From NCBI GenBank assembly GCA_029204225.1, contig CM055102.1, forward strand, positions 23,901,390 to 23,965,389: DNA of 64,000 bases, written 5' to 3'. The stretch is from Diphasiastrum complanatum. Its lineage: Eukaryota; Streptophyta; Lycopodiopsida; Lycopodiales; Lycopodiaceae. Position numbers and translations under genes: made by a program. The notes under the pieces were generated by a model. It made no database searches, was not told where the DNA came from, and saw only the letters and a list, made by a program, of their open reading frames with translations. This document shows positions 40,101 through 54,438 of the stretch, in pieces (position 1 is the stretch's first letter; every line of letters starts with the position of its first letter).

Positions 40101-43100
40101 GAAGTATGCTTGACATAAAGAGTAGATTCGCTAGGACTATTAGTAAACCCTCGATCACAAAAGTAGGCATGTATCTTTTGATACCACATCTTCGGAGCTT
40201 GCTTCAGTCCATAAAGTGCCTTCTTGAGAAGACAAACTTTATCTTCTTGGCCTTCAACCAAAAAACCAGCAGGTTGTTGAAGGTACTTTTCCTCATTGAG
40301 ATCACCATTGAGGAATGCTGTCTTTATGTCAAGTTGTTGCAAACGCCAACCAAAATGGGCAGCCAAAGAGGTTACTGCCCTCATGGTAGTCATCTGAGCA
40401 GTAGGAGAAAAAGTCTCCTCATAATCAATCCTCTTTTGCTGAGCATAGCCTTTGGCAACGAGCCTTGCCTTGTACCTTTCAATGGTACCATCTGCCTTGT
40501 ACTTGATTTTGTATACCCATTTAGAACCAATTGCCTTCTTCCCATGAGGAAGATCAACAAGAACCCAAATCTGGTTCTTCATAAGTGAGTCATACTCATC
40601 TTGCATCGCATCCTCCCAACATTTTGCTCCCTTGGCCTGCTCATAAAAATCAGGTTCTTCCGCAATATCTCCATGAGATGTAAGAGCAAAATCTGAAAAA
40701 TCAGCATAGTCCACATATTTTGTAGAGGCACGTGTCTTTCCATCATAAAATGAACTTACTTTGCTGTCCCGCAAAGTCGACAACAGCCACCGTGGGACTG
40801 TTTTGGGCTGTCCAACAGCCATGTCTCTTCTTGTAATTTGCTGTCCAAGATCTTCCGACACCGCACTTGGCTGTCCAAGATCTTCCAAAATTGATCCTTG
40901 CTGTCCAACAGTTCCTGCAGGCTGATTATGAGCAACAATGAGCGGTTCCTGATGAACATTAGGCTCTAAACTTGATGAGGTGTTGGGCAGTTCGAAACTG
41001 GTTGATTGCTGCCCCTTATCTCCAGCAATAGAAGATGGTACCAAATTTGGAAAAACTCCAACATTCACACTATGTGGGCTGTCCCCCTTCTTCATCCGAT
41101 GAATTCTTTTTATCAAAATGCACATCACGACTAAAAATAATCTTGTTAGTGCTCAAATTGAACAGCCTATAGCCTTTGCTTTCACTACTATAGCCAACAA
41201 AAATGCATTTAACTCCTTTATCCTCAAGCTTTGTACGAAGTTTATCCGGAACAAAGGCATAAGCCGTACAACCAAAAATGCGAAAGTGAGAGATTGTAGG
41301 CTTCTTTCCATACCAAACTTTGTAAGGAGTCAACACTTTCAATGCTTTAGTTGGACAACGATTGCTTATGTATGCTGCCGTTATATATAACCGTTTCAGC
41401 CCAAAACTTGTGAGGCAGACCCTTTGCTTTGAGCATGCAACGGGCCATCTCCATAAGTGTGCGATTCTTTCGCTCGGCAACACCATTTTGTTGAGGCGTA
41501 TAGGGAGTTGTCATTTGATGTAGAATTCCCTTTTCTCGAAGAAATGCACCGAACGTATTCTTAATGTATTCCCCTCCTCGAAAAGTCACAAAATAGATGC
41601 ACTTTCCAATGGATTCGGTCCTCATTCGACCACAAACATCACTATGAACCAAATCAAATTTATCAAGAAACCTTATAGTTCCATCAATTAGAAAAGGTTT
41701 CCTTTGAAACTTTCCAAGTATGCACCCCTCGCATACTTGCCCTTCCGGCTGCTCAATAGTAGGAAAATCTTCTACCATATTAAATGTCTTCAGCTTCTTC
41801 AAACTTGCAAAGTTGAGATGCCCAAACTTTGCGTGCCACAATTCAGCCAACTCCAATGAGTGTGATGTAGAAGCAACAAGACATATAGAGGGAATTCGTC
41901 GCTCATAGGTATCCATAATGAATAAGCCAGCATGCATTGTTCCCGAAACAATAATTAAGAGTGATCTTGTAGGATCCTTGACAAGATACTTATCTTCTTT
42001 GAACTCAACAACAAGTCCTTGCTTCAACATAGTTGAAACCGAAAGAAGATTCTTCTTGATTCCCGGAACATAAAGCACATTTTTAATGTACTTTTCTTCA
42101 TCATTAGGCAAAATGATGGCTACAATTCCAATTCCATGAATAGAATAAGATCCATTATCCGCACATTGTACCTTGCTTCCATTTTGCACTTTCACTAATT
42201 TAGTGAATGTTTCTTTGCGAGAAGTCATATGACGAGTAGCACCACTTTCAATCACCCACTCAATGGGCTGAAAATCAGCAACTTGCAAAGCAGAATCTGA
42301 ATTCCTCATAGATGTAGAAGTACTAGTAGAAGCAATATTAGACACAAAAGCATAGTCTTGGTTGAAGAGATCACCACTAGCTTCAAGCTCTTGCTCCAAA
42401 GTAACAAGTGAAGCACTAGTATCAATTCCTTTACTCTCCTCTTTCGCAAGCTTCTTCTTACAATCCTTGATGAAGTGCCCATACCTTTTGCAACAATGGC
42501 ACTTCCCTTTCTTCTTTTGAGTGTTGACATTTTGACCTCCAACGGGCTTTTGCTCATCCTTGGAAGGAGGATTCCCCTTTCCTTTTGACTTGCCTTTGCC
42601 CTTGCCTTTTGTGAAGAAAGCTTGATCTTGTTGAGTGTCACCCACAAAATTTTGCCTCGTTTGCTCCTCTTGAAGAAGCAGCCCAACAAGTTCATCAAAG
42701 GAGAGTTGCTGTCCCCTAAGAGAAATACTCAAAGATGAAACAAATGGAAGATAAGAGGAAGGTAATGAGTTGAGAGTAATGGAAAAAAATTGAGCATCCT
42801 CAATTATCTCATCAATATTGAGAAGCTCCTCACGAAGATCCCTGATCTTCGTCAAGTGATTGGTCACTTGATCCCCTTCTTGCATCTTCAACAAAGAAAG
42901 TTGATTTCTGAGATACACCACTCTTGCTGGATTTTTGACTCTATACATAGTATAAAGTGTATCCCACGCACTTTTAGATGTCTTATAAGACCTAATATGA
43001 GGTAAGATAGATCTTTTCACAGCAAGAGCAACCATAGAATGTGCTTGTGCATCCCTTCTATCCCACTTCTTTTGTTTTTCCGAAGATGGAGAAGATGATG

Positions 43101-43606
43101 TTGATGATGACGATCCATGAGGTTCGCAAATTTCCAGCCACAAGTTGACCTAACCCTGAATAGGGTTTACTGAATTTTGGGCGCCCTCTTACACAAATGC
43201 AAACCTGAAAACAAAAAGACACCACAACCAAAAATCAGTAGCAGATTTTTTCGGCGCCCTCCTCCAAACAAAACTTGTTGAAAACTGGTTGCATAAAAAT
43301 CAGATTTGAGATTCTGATTTTTGGGTGCCACAAATTACTCCTCCAAGATCTCTGTTGGGCGCCCTCCTTCAACCTGAAAAGAGAGACAAAAGCTGATCCA
43401 AACTCCACTTGGAAAGATCAGCAAGATGCTGAAATTTCAGAAGAAAAAGCAGAGAAGCTTCTCTTCTGGTAGGGCGCCAGCATACAAGCTTGCTGCAGAT
43501 CCGGTAGCTCTGATACCATGTAGGAAAGCAAGAGTCAAGTCACCAAGATCTAGTTATCAATCAATCTCCACAAGAAACAAGAGAGAAGAGGTTGGGCGCC
43601 CAACTC

Positions 43607-43680
<74 letters not shown>

Positions 43681-46600
43681 CAACAACAAGAGCAATGGAG
43701 AGCAATGCTTAGCCAAACTGTCCAAAATGGAATACACAATGAGCATCTAAGTACTACCTGGATGTGGCCAAATGCCACCAAACCCTAAGGTTAACCACTT
43801 ACTAAATGTAGGGCACCCCCAAAAGTCAAGATAGGGCCCCTAAACAAAATTAGACCCCTAAGGACCCCACGAGTCAGTACATGACCAAATTTGGGTCCAA
43901 CTGAACTTAAGACAAACTTAAGATGGCCTAAACTAGGTTACACAAATCTCGACCTTTTGGGTCAAAGTAACCTATGGATTAACTTCAGCATAGTCATTTA
44001 TTTCTAACAATGCCTTCTCAGTGATACTGATAAAGCCAAAGCTTGCATGTTAATAACCTAGAGTGTTGAGGAAGGAGTGCTACCAAGAGAGGCAATCAAA
44101 CCTCACGAGGATCAAGTTTTGTCACTTTGAAGTTTGGAATTTGGATTAAACTTGCTTCAATTACCAATAATTGCTCGTTTTGTATGTGTTAAAGAACACA
44201 ATACCTTGCATGATGTGCAACAAGGTACAACTCGGTAGAAGAGTTCCCAACATGACTTAATGATCTGTCAAAACATCTTCTAGGTGCATGGATACTAGTC
44301 CCATAACCATAGAGTGTAGATGTAGAAGGGTTGTTCAAGTAACATGTTATTTATTGGAATGTAGCAAAGCAAATTTGGTTACGATGCAACTACATGTATA
44401 CTTTAGTATTCCTCTGACCTAATATGTATCATTGTTTTTTGAACTTTCTAGGCCCTTTTGTTTTCTAAGACACCTAATTTACAAAGAAAACCCCTCCAAA
44501 AGAAAACACTCAGCTTTTCGCTCCGGAACGACCTAAAATTTCGGAATGTTCTAGAACGCGATGCATCTATGTGGCTAAGCCAATAAATGACATGATTAGC
44601 TATAGGCTATTTTGCATGATGAATCAATTGGTGAGTAAATGAAAATCTAGCACCATGGTTCCAGTAGGTGAATGAGAGAGAAAGTTTCTCTCAAAGCTTT
44701 TCATCATGAAAGAAGAACACACTTGGAGACCATCACTAATGTTCTTGTGAAAGCTTTGCTTGCTTCAATTCTAAATGAGAATTGAGTGAAAAGATAACTA
44801 GCTTGAGAGGGCAATAAGTGGCATTCATGGAGGCTATGTAGAAATTATCTAACTTGAGTTGAAGAACATGAAAAAAACTGAAACTCCTTAGCTTTTCAGT
44901 TGGAAGACTTGGAAGTTGGCTTAGTTATGGTTGTGAGAAGGAAATCTTTCTTCTAGTTCTAATCATCAACAATACTGTCTTTCATGCTAGTGAAATAACT
45001 ATCATTCTTTTTGATTAGCTAAACAAGCTACTAGTAATAGACCATTGAAACTTTATTAGCGAGTGAGATATTAGCATTATCCTTGGAAAATCAACAATAC
45101 TTTTTGGCATATTCCTCATCAGCAAGTGGTAATCCTATTTCATCTTAGATTGTGTCATCAAGGGCATCATCGAGAAGTAGACAAGCAAGTATACTATTGT
45201 TCAAAACCTCTTAGAGAAGAGTCCTTCCTCAATTATGGTTGGTCGTAGAACCCAACACTTCGTAAGAAAAGTAGTCTCTTGAACTCCAAGCATGACAAGT
45301 TGTCAAAGGTCTTAGTCTGACAATTAGACCTTGAGCTTTGATTGTGGTAGTCTTATTTGATCATTTTCTTGTTTGATACGGAAATTCCCCTTTGCTATTG
45401 ATGATTTCCCCATCGGGACTTCTATTGTCTTAGAATCTTGCCCATAATCTCTCTATTGTCTAGAATTTTCACCGAGCTCTAATTTTCATAGTGCTTTAGT
45501 GCATGATGTATACATTTCTAGTTTTCTCTCTGTTTGTGTATTGATGTGACGTTTCACTCATAAAGCTCTTTCTAGGCAACAAGACAAGTAGTGCTACCAT
45601 TTAAAGAGATGATGTTCTCATCTACAATGGGGCCATTGTTGTGTGGTTCTAGATCGAGGGTTTTGGGATAAAACCCTAAATTTCTTTTGCTTTTTTTTTT
45701 TTATAGTTGGAATTTCAATATGATTGGATCTTTAGCTTCCTCTCATTAATTCCTTAAAGATGATATTAGGTTTTGTTTTGTAATTTTGGTGAATGTTTTA
45801 GATCTTTACATCATTGTGCTTCCAAGAACTACTACTCCACATTACAAGATATGGTTTTTATCTATCCAAGTCAAGTTCATCTCTGTCACGATAGCCCTAG
45901 TGCTGGTCATCCTGGTGTGGATAGGACCTATGAGTTGATACGACGTAACTTTTGGTGGTCTAGACTTAAGAAAGAAGTAAACCATTATGTGACACATTGT
46001 TTTAAGTGTCAAGTTAATAAGGCTGAAAGGATTAAAGTGCCTGGATTATTACGCCCGTTACCTATACCAGAAGGGAGATGGGAGAGTATTTCCATGGACT
46101 TTATTACATGTTTACCGCATATGCAGCAGCAACATAATGCTATCCTAGTTGTGGTTGACAGACTCACGAAAATGGCTCATTTTATCCCAACTAGGAATAA
46201 GATTGATGCACCTGGTACGGCTGATTTGTTTATACAACATGTATTCAGACTTCATGGATTACCTAGATCCATTGTGTCTGACAGGGATTCTCGTTTTACT
46301 GGCAATTTTTGGACTGTAGTATTTGAGAAGTTAGAGCTGGAGTTGGGAATGAGTAGTTCTGATCATCTTGAAACATATGGGCAGACTGAGAGAGTTAACC
46401 AAACCTTGGAAGACATGCTTAGGGCATATGTGAGTGAAAGGCAAACCCAATGGGAACGTTACCTACCATTGTTGGAGTTTGCCTATAATGATAAAAAGAA
46501 TGCATCTACAAAGATGAGTCCTTTCGAGCTAAATTATGGCCAGTCCAATTACTATAGGTATGCCTCATAAGACACCTAGTGCTATGGAATTTCTAATTCA

Positions 46601-49600
46601 CATGCAACAGATGTTGGAGTTAGCAAAGGAAAATGTAAAAGCGGCGATGGATCGGGCAAAGACGTATGCTGATCTGGATCGTACGCCAAGAGAGTTCGAG
46701 GAAGGAGATATGGTATTTCTCAGGATTCCAAAGGACTCGAAAACCCTAAAGACAGGGAAGTGTTATAAAGTGTCACCTAGATACTATGGACCTTGGAAAA
46801 TTGTTAAAAAGATTAATAGCGTTGATTATGAATTGGATTTGCCTGTTGGTTGTAAGGTTCATCTTGTTTTTCATGTTTCACGCTTAAAGAAGGTTTAACA
46901 TGACAGTGATAGCTTGTTGGCTGATGGCCTTGTATTGTTTCAGGAGCATGGGGAGGTGATGCATGGACCAGCGAGAGTATTGGATTGGAGGCATAGACGG
47001 TCGCGGAATCGTTTGCTCCGTGAGTACTTGGTTGCATGGCATGGACGAACTCTCAGTGATGCTACCTGGGAGACCGTGCATGGGTTGCATGCACAGTATC
47101 CAGACTTTGTCATCGAGGACGATGTCATCTGAGGAGGGAAGGGATGTGACATGTACTTTGAATCGCTTGCCCAATGTAAATGGTAAATTGTAATTATTAA
47201 ATTGTAAATGGCTAAGTCACTGGCTTGTGGAGACAATTGTAAATTGCAATATAAATATTTGTTATAGTGACTAAATTCGAGATGGCCAAGGGGGTACTGG
47301 GTCTCATGAGAGTCTGGTGGACTGACCTCCTAAAAAGTAGGAAGGGTTGACTGGTCAATGTGACACGTGTCATATGCTCACTGGGACACTTGGTCCAGTG
47401 CATGAGTGAAACTTGTCGGACGGTCAATGGACTGGGTCAACATGACTAATTCTGTGTATTTACTTAGGGTTTGTGAGCTTGTGTGCAACATTTGGTATCA
47501 GGGCATGGTATATTTCCTTTTTCAGGTATGCATGCTATGAATTCTTTGTCAGGAGTGTGTAAATTGATTAATTTTTGGATCATATGTTGGAAGGTCTTTC
47601 TAGAATTTGATTGGATTAATTGAAATTTTACTATAGGGCATTGAAAATTCCTTCATTGATTGTCAGGTCTCAAAAGTATAGGCGATCAAAATTTATCCTT
47701 TGAGGATTCATTGACACTTCATTTCTTTCATACATTAGTATTCCTTTTTCAAGATCTATTCACACAATCGTTTTTCTACAATATATTGCTACACACATTC
47801 CTTTTACTGCTTTTTGGTAACAAATATCGGAATTGATGAATCCTTTTCAACTATATTCTTCTTACTTTACAAACGTTGTATTGTCTCTATTAATTCGCAC
47901 ATAGGTGTGTTTTAGCTAGAATGAAAACAATGAACATTAAGACGAGGCACTTTAAAGTTAGTGGTTTAGAAAGCATAACAAGAGGTGTGTTAAGCTCATG
48001 ATGATGTACTGGTCACAATTTTAATCTGCTTTCTACTTCTACATATATGTATGCAAGAGAATGGTTGAGAATCGAGTCAGTCTTATACGGTACAAAGATG
48101 TTGTTACATACCTATGTAACTAGCAATACTTCAGTGACCCCTATATGTCCATTTAGCGTTGGGGGCTAAATGGCAAGTTACCCTTGGATAAGGGGTACCC
48201 TTAGGATTAAGGGTAGGTGCCTTTGGATAAGGGTAGGCAAGTGACTATACCTTGGTTGGAGGTATGGAATCAAGTTATCCTTGGATAAGGGATACCCTTA
48301 GGATTAAGAGTATGTGCCCTTAGATTAAGGTACTGGTGTCCTTGGATAAGGGCAGGTAGGTGTCTATGCCTTGGTCGGAGGTATGGAACCTAGTGAGGTT
48401 TTAGAAAGTCATTACCATGGGTGTTTTGGCTATTTTTCTAAACCTTGGGCCTCAACCTTGAACCATATCACTTTATTGGTTTTGGACCAAAGTATACAAG
48501 CACAACTTGGGCAATGGGACCTAGTAGGAGGGTGCACTTCCAAGGTGTCCATTGAGTTCCCAACTCCCACAAGAAAGGCATTCAAAGAGTCATAGGTTAT
48601 GGAAGAAGACTCTTGACCTTCCATAAGCCTATGAAGGTTCTTTAATCCCCTAGGCCTCTCTCTTTCTCATTGGTTGTGCATGGAACTCAATAGTGTATTG
48701 GAGGGTGCCATTTGCCATCTATATAAGGGGATGAGGGCGCCCATAGGGAGGGGGAGAGATCTATTTTGTTTGCTATGCTTATGCTCTAGTGTGGCTACTA
48801 GTGTATAGAGTGTTTTCTTGTGTGTAGTATGCTTAGGGTTTGGATCTTGCTTATGGTATGGGACATAAGTAGGGTTTGGATCTTGAGTATGCTATGGTTT
48901 GTGGTGGTATGCTTGTGATTAAAATTAGGGACACAGGTGGAGGAGAGATCCAGGGAGGCTTGAAGATCCTTACTTGTAGGTGGAGGCATCCTAGCTTGGA
49001 GTTGGGGAGCATCTTGGAGCTTGCAGGTTACTTGGAGGACCTTTGGAGGCACTACCTTCGGATTTGTAAAAGATGCGTTGAGAGACAGACATGAAATTTT
49101 GGGATAGAAAATATGGGCTAGATACAACCCACAAATTTTTGACCCACATGTTTAGAAACTCGACCTACAAGTACCTACTATTATAGGTCCCTTTATATTC
49201 CCAATACCATTGAACGTCGGCCCAAACTGCTACTTGATACCCCTCTATTTAAGTTTGTGTTAAATCTAAAATGTTTGTCCTTTGCTAGTGCCTTGGTTAA
49301 GATGTCAGCCATGATATTCTCTATCCTGCAATGCTTTAGCTCAATTTCTTTGCTTAGCACTTTGTCCCTAACATAATGATATTTCATCTCTATGTGCTTG
49401 CTTCTTGAATGGAATATGGGATTCAAGATTGGCTATAATTGGGAAAAATACTTTGACTTGAAGTGGGCCCCAACTGATGAACGTTGTTGAGTCCGCAAAG
49501 CTGCTCATGATTTACTAATTTTGCTCTCTATGATATTTGTTCTCTATGTGCTTGCTTCTTGAATGGAACCTAGAATCTAAGGTTAGTGCTATGCAACTCA

Positions 49601-52600
49601 AGTTGTCACAAAACAGATCTGTCGGACATCCTTGTGGTAGATTGAGATCAAATAATAATTGCCTCAGCCAAACTGCTTCCTTTGTTGCATGCGTAGCTAC
49701 TATGTACTCAACATTAGGTGACTACAAGGCCACCGAGGTTTGTTTCTTTCTATTCTAGGATATTGGTCCATTGTTGAGCAAAAACACATGCTTAGAAGTT
49801 GATCTTTTGGTATCACCACCTCCAGCCCATTTTGCATTTGTATATCCTTTCAGAACATTAGCCTCTTTTGTTTTGTTGCCATAGTAGATGCACATATCCC
49901 TGGTGGTATGAATGTATCTCAAAACTCTGAGTAATGCTTTCCAATGTACAATCCTGAGGTTTGACACGAACTGGCTCAAAGTACTCATTGCATAGGCAAT
50001 ATTAGGTCGAGGGCAAACCATCAGATACATCAATGATCCTACTATTGAGTGGTAAGGATATTTCTTCATCTCTGCTATCTCTTCCTCTGACTGTGGACAT
50101 TGTTCCTTTGAAAGCCTTAACCCTGAGTCCATAGGAGTGTCTGCCACCTTGCAATTAGTCACTTCATACTTTGTCAATATATATTGAATATACTTGTGTT
50201 GGTTGATGCAAGTTTCCCTATTGCCTTGTTCCTTTGTATTTGAATTCCCAGACAATAGTGAGCTTCACCAAGTTAGTCTTTTCAAACTCACTTGAGGGCA
50301 TCCCCTTGGTGTGAAGCAATAACTTTGTATCATTACAGTAAAGTAGTTTATTATCCACATACAACGTTCTTATGATAAACAACTTTCCAACTGACTTGTA
50401 ATATACATTCGAGTCAGCTATGATTGGAGTGAACCCTTTATCTAGAAAGAACGTGTTGATCCTTTGGAACCATGCTCTGGGTGATTGCTTAAGTCCATAC
50501 AAGGCTTTGTGTAACTTGCATACATGGTCCTCCTTTCCTTCTATCTCATATCCCTCTGGTAGACAGATGTAAATGTCTTCCTTGATTACTCCATTTGCTA
50601 AGGCTGTTTGTACGTACATCCATTTGATGTACTTTTAGGTCTTCAATTGCTGCGTATGATAACAGCAGTCTGATTGAAGCCAACTTTACTATAGGACTGA
50701 AAGTCTCCTGATCTACTAACCTTGCTTTCCACCTGTCTATTGATTCATTTGCCTTGTACTTGATCTTGAATATTCACTTGCAAGCTATGACGTTCCTGTC
50801 CTTTGGTAGCTTGACAATTGGCCAGGTTTGATTCTTTAATAAAGACTTATACTCTTTGTCCAAACAATTAATTTCAACATGTTTTTGGTGTTCTCCATCA
50901 TTTCTTGGTGAGCTTTCTCCAGCTTTTATGGTGTGTCTTTGATAGAGGTTATGATACTCCATAGCTGGGCCTTTAATTTTTTCATTTCTGTGCTTGATGT
51001 GATGCTAAATTTTTGATTGAGTTCACAACACTTTGTTGCATGACAGTTTGTAATAATACTTTTGATTCATTTTTTGTTTACATTATGATATTTATCCTTT
51101 TATTCAGTATGGCAAGGAGAAGTTTTCAATTACAAGGACTTAGAATGTTTTTGATCTGAGATTTTAAACAGATATGATGTATATGTGATGGAAATCCATA
51201 ATAGCTAGATAAGTAGCTTCAGTTTGTAAGGCAGCATGATTCATCAAACTGTATTTTGGTGCATTCAGATCTGAAAGGTACATTGTAGCCTCTGCACATT
51301 TGGAACATCTCACTAGGCTATTTTTGTTAGATTTTTCTTTTGGGGAAATGTATTACAACGCCAATCAGAATATTCTATTCAGATCACAGGAGATAAACCT
51401 TTACTGTTTCAAAAAAGGGCATCTTGAATGCTTTGATGCTGTGAGTAAGTAAGATGTACTATTTGCTGCTGAATTTGAGGCTTTTAATGTTCGTCCAATT
51501 TCAGCAAGCCTCAGAAAAGTTTACAAAAAGGTAGTGTTCATTTCCACATAGTCACCATCTTGGAGACTAGTTTACTTCATGGAGCTGCTTCTAATTTCTC
51601 ATTTGTATGTTGATTATATCATGCTTGCAGGGGAAATATGAAAAACAATATGAAGAGTCGGACGAGTTCAAGCAAAGATTGAGTAAACGGGTTCGAGAGA
51701 TTTTGACTGAGCAAGAATGGCGTAGAAGAAAGATGCAAATGCGGGTATAGAACTTTATCATTCAGTCACTTATGATATCTTTTTGTTTGAGTCATGCTTG
51801 AAAACGGAGCAAAGTATTTTGTACCTAGGATATCCTGGATCCTCGTACTTAAAATCTGGAAGATGATATTTTTTAATGCTGCGAGCAACATTCACTACAA
51901 CTCACCATTCAAGTTAAGTCACAAGTATCTATCTTTTATTCAATGATACACATTGCCAGTGCAATCAATCTTAATCTTGTGGGCCTTTGGTTATACTCTT
52001 TTGTTCGTTGGTTGGATGTCATTTCAGTATTATGCGAACTAGAAAGTCTAAATTAAAATTACTAAGGGGGAGTTTGAAATTCTACAAGAGGCAAAACATC
52101 TAGCATGTACGAGGACTGTCTGTAACATACCATAGACTGTGCATGTGGGTTTTTTGGTTTTTCAAAAAATAGTCCATTTCAGAAGAGCATTGCCTTGGAA
52201 GTCAATCCTCTGGCATTTTGTGAGATTAGGCATCTTGTTGGCTTCCTGTTTTCTTATTTTAATCCTCTATTTAATGGTCATCTAAATATTGATCCTTGCT
52301 AGATTTAATCAATTCAATCGAGTCCTACAGGGAGCTAGCATCTGTTAAGCGTTGCAAGCACCATATGGCTGTTATTGTTCTAGTTCCCCGCATGTTATTG
52401 GTATGAAGTTCAGCAGAATTGATGTTTGATTTGAGCAAAGTTTAAAAACCACCAAATCTCTATCCATACTTTATTCAAGGACTCATGATTCTCACCATTC
52501 AGCATCATTCGTATCATATGATATGGAACCAGGGAAGTTTCTGCCATAGGGAATTTTTGACTATAGAAAGCTTTGGTCGGCTGGTGCCTCTCACCTGCCG

Positions 52601-54397
52601 GTGACCGCCGGCGAGTTGGCGCAAGGGTCACTTAAAGGCCACAGGCCACAGATGCAGATAACACATCCTTAGATGCCGGCCATGCTTGAATACAATGAGC
52701 AGCAGTTCTCCTTTTTTGTGTCTCCATCTCAGTTAGATGTGCCTCCTGCTCTTTGTTGCTATTCACTTGTTTAGGATGTGCAATTTGCACCTGCCACAAA
52801 TGAATTCTTTTTGCTTTGCTTCATTATACATACATTCATCTCCAAGCAATCTACTTCATATATGTGACCACGTTTCTGAAAATGATGCATTTTTACTCCT
52901 CTCCAACCACATTAATTTACTTCTGAACTACTACCATCTTTGCACATCCATTTGATATTTTCCTTGTCGCTTGAGTAAATGATTTTCTGGCCACTAAAAG
53001 AAAATGTTCCCACGAAGTACATTCCGGCCCAGAAGGGTCGGAACGGGTTTCTAAGGAGTAGACATCATGTATCTTGGTATTCTCATGTCATGTGTCTACT
53101 GGGCACAGTTGGCATTTGCATTTCTAAACTCCTATATTTGGTGATTTATCTATAAATCTTATGTTCAAAGAGTTTGGTTGAACCCTTTAGGGGTCAAATT
53201 AGACTTCTACTGGACACATTTCTTGGATAGAGGAGGCAGACAAAAAGTCAATATTGCCACGGTACTTAGACTTGAAGTAGTGACATGGCCTTCAATTCAC
53301 TTTAGGGCAGCTTCACATATCTTCTCATCAAATGCGAGTAGAGACATGATGGAGTTGATCAACTTGTTCTTTGGATGAGATGGAGACTGAGGTGCATATG
53401 ATGTTCCATTGTTTGTTATATTATGCGCTTAGATAAAGACATCATTGCCTTTTTCAAGATCAACCAGTTACATTCTGCTTGTTGATTTCATATGAGGATT
53501 AGAGACTTGTAGCGTTGATGATTCAAGAGACGTTCTGTTTGTGGAGTGAGCTATGTTGCTCTTTTAGTCATAACATGCATATGCAATCCTAGATGGCCTC
53601 CTTTTTCTCCAAACATTGACCTTGGACAAAGTTTGACTTAGAGAATTATACATATAATTTATGCAAACAACGAGACCAGAGCAGTGAAACCCATTTCTAA
53701 AGATTTTCCTTAGGAATGGGTACTGTTCCGTTCCTTAGGAATGGCATCCGTCGGATGTTCCATTGTTTGTTATCTTATGCGCTTAGAGAAAGACATCATT
53801 GCCTTCTTCAAAATCAACCAGTTACATTCTGCTCCTTGATTTCATATGAGGATTAGAGACTTGTAGCATTGACGATTCAAGAGACGTTCTGTTTGTGGAG
53901 TGATCAGGGTTAGAGTATGAGTTCGAGAATTGAAGAGATGTCCAGTTGAACTTGTAAATAGTCTTCGTAGCATATAATCCTGGTCATTATTCCCTTCTTA
54001 GTTAGATCTATTTTAGTTTCGTTTGATGGCGTTCCATGTGTTTTTGATGTACTGTTCAGTCTTTATATGCCTTTGGCATGGAAAAGCCATTAATAAAGCT
54101 CTCTCTCTCTCAGGATAGAAGTTTATTTGCTGCTCTGGAGACATTTTTATGCTTCCTTGGATGATATCACACTCATGATGCATTCACATTGGTCTTATGT
54201 ACCTTTTGGTACCTTGAAGACATTAATAAAGCTTTTGTTCTCTCTCTCTACGTACCAAATAATCCTGGCCATTAATCTCATTTTTGTTAGATCTGTTTAA
54301 TGTTGTTGGTTGACGGCATCGATCCGTCTCGTTTCCATTTCTTTGATGTATTGTTTGGTCTTATATGCCTTATGGCATGGAAAAGACATTAAATAAA

Positions 54398-54438
<41 letters not shown>

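Larger units (their letters stand above)
38641..44009 (-). mobile_element. Copia 2, complete Ty1/copia element in intron 5
   Basis: LTRs at 38641-39082 and 43519-44009 with canonical TG/CA ends. An exact 5 bp duplication, ATGCC, lies at 38636-38640 and 44010-44014. The PBS is at 43507-43518, and a polypurine tract (AAGGAGGG on minus) lies just inside the 3' LTR. Gag-pol is on the minus strand with frameshifts. The LTR copies differ mainly in microsatellite length plus a few indels. Confidence 0.94.
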
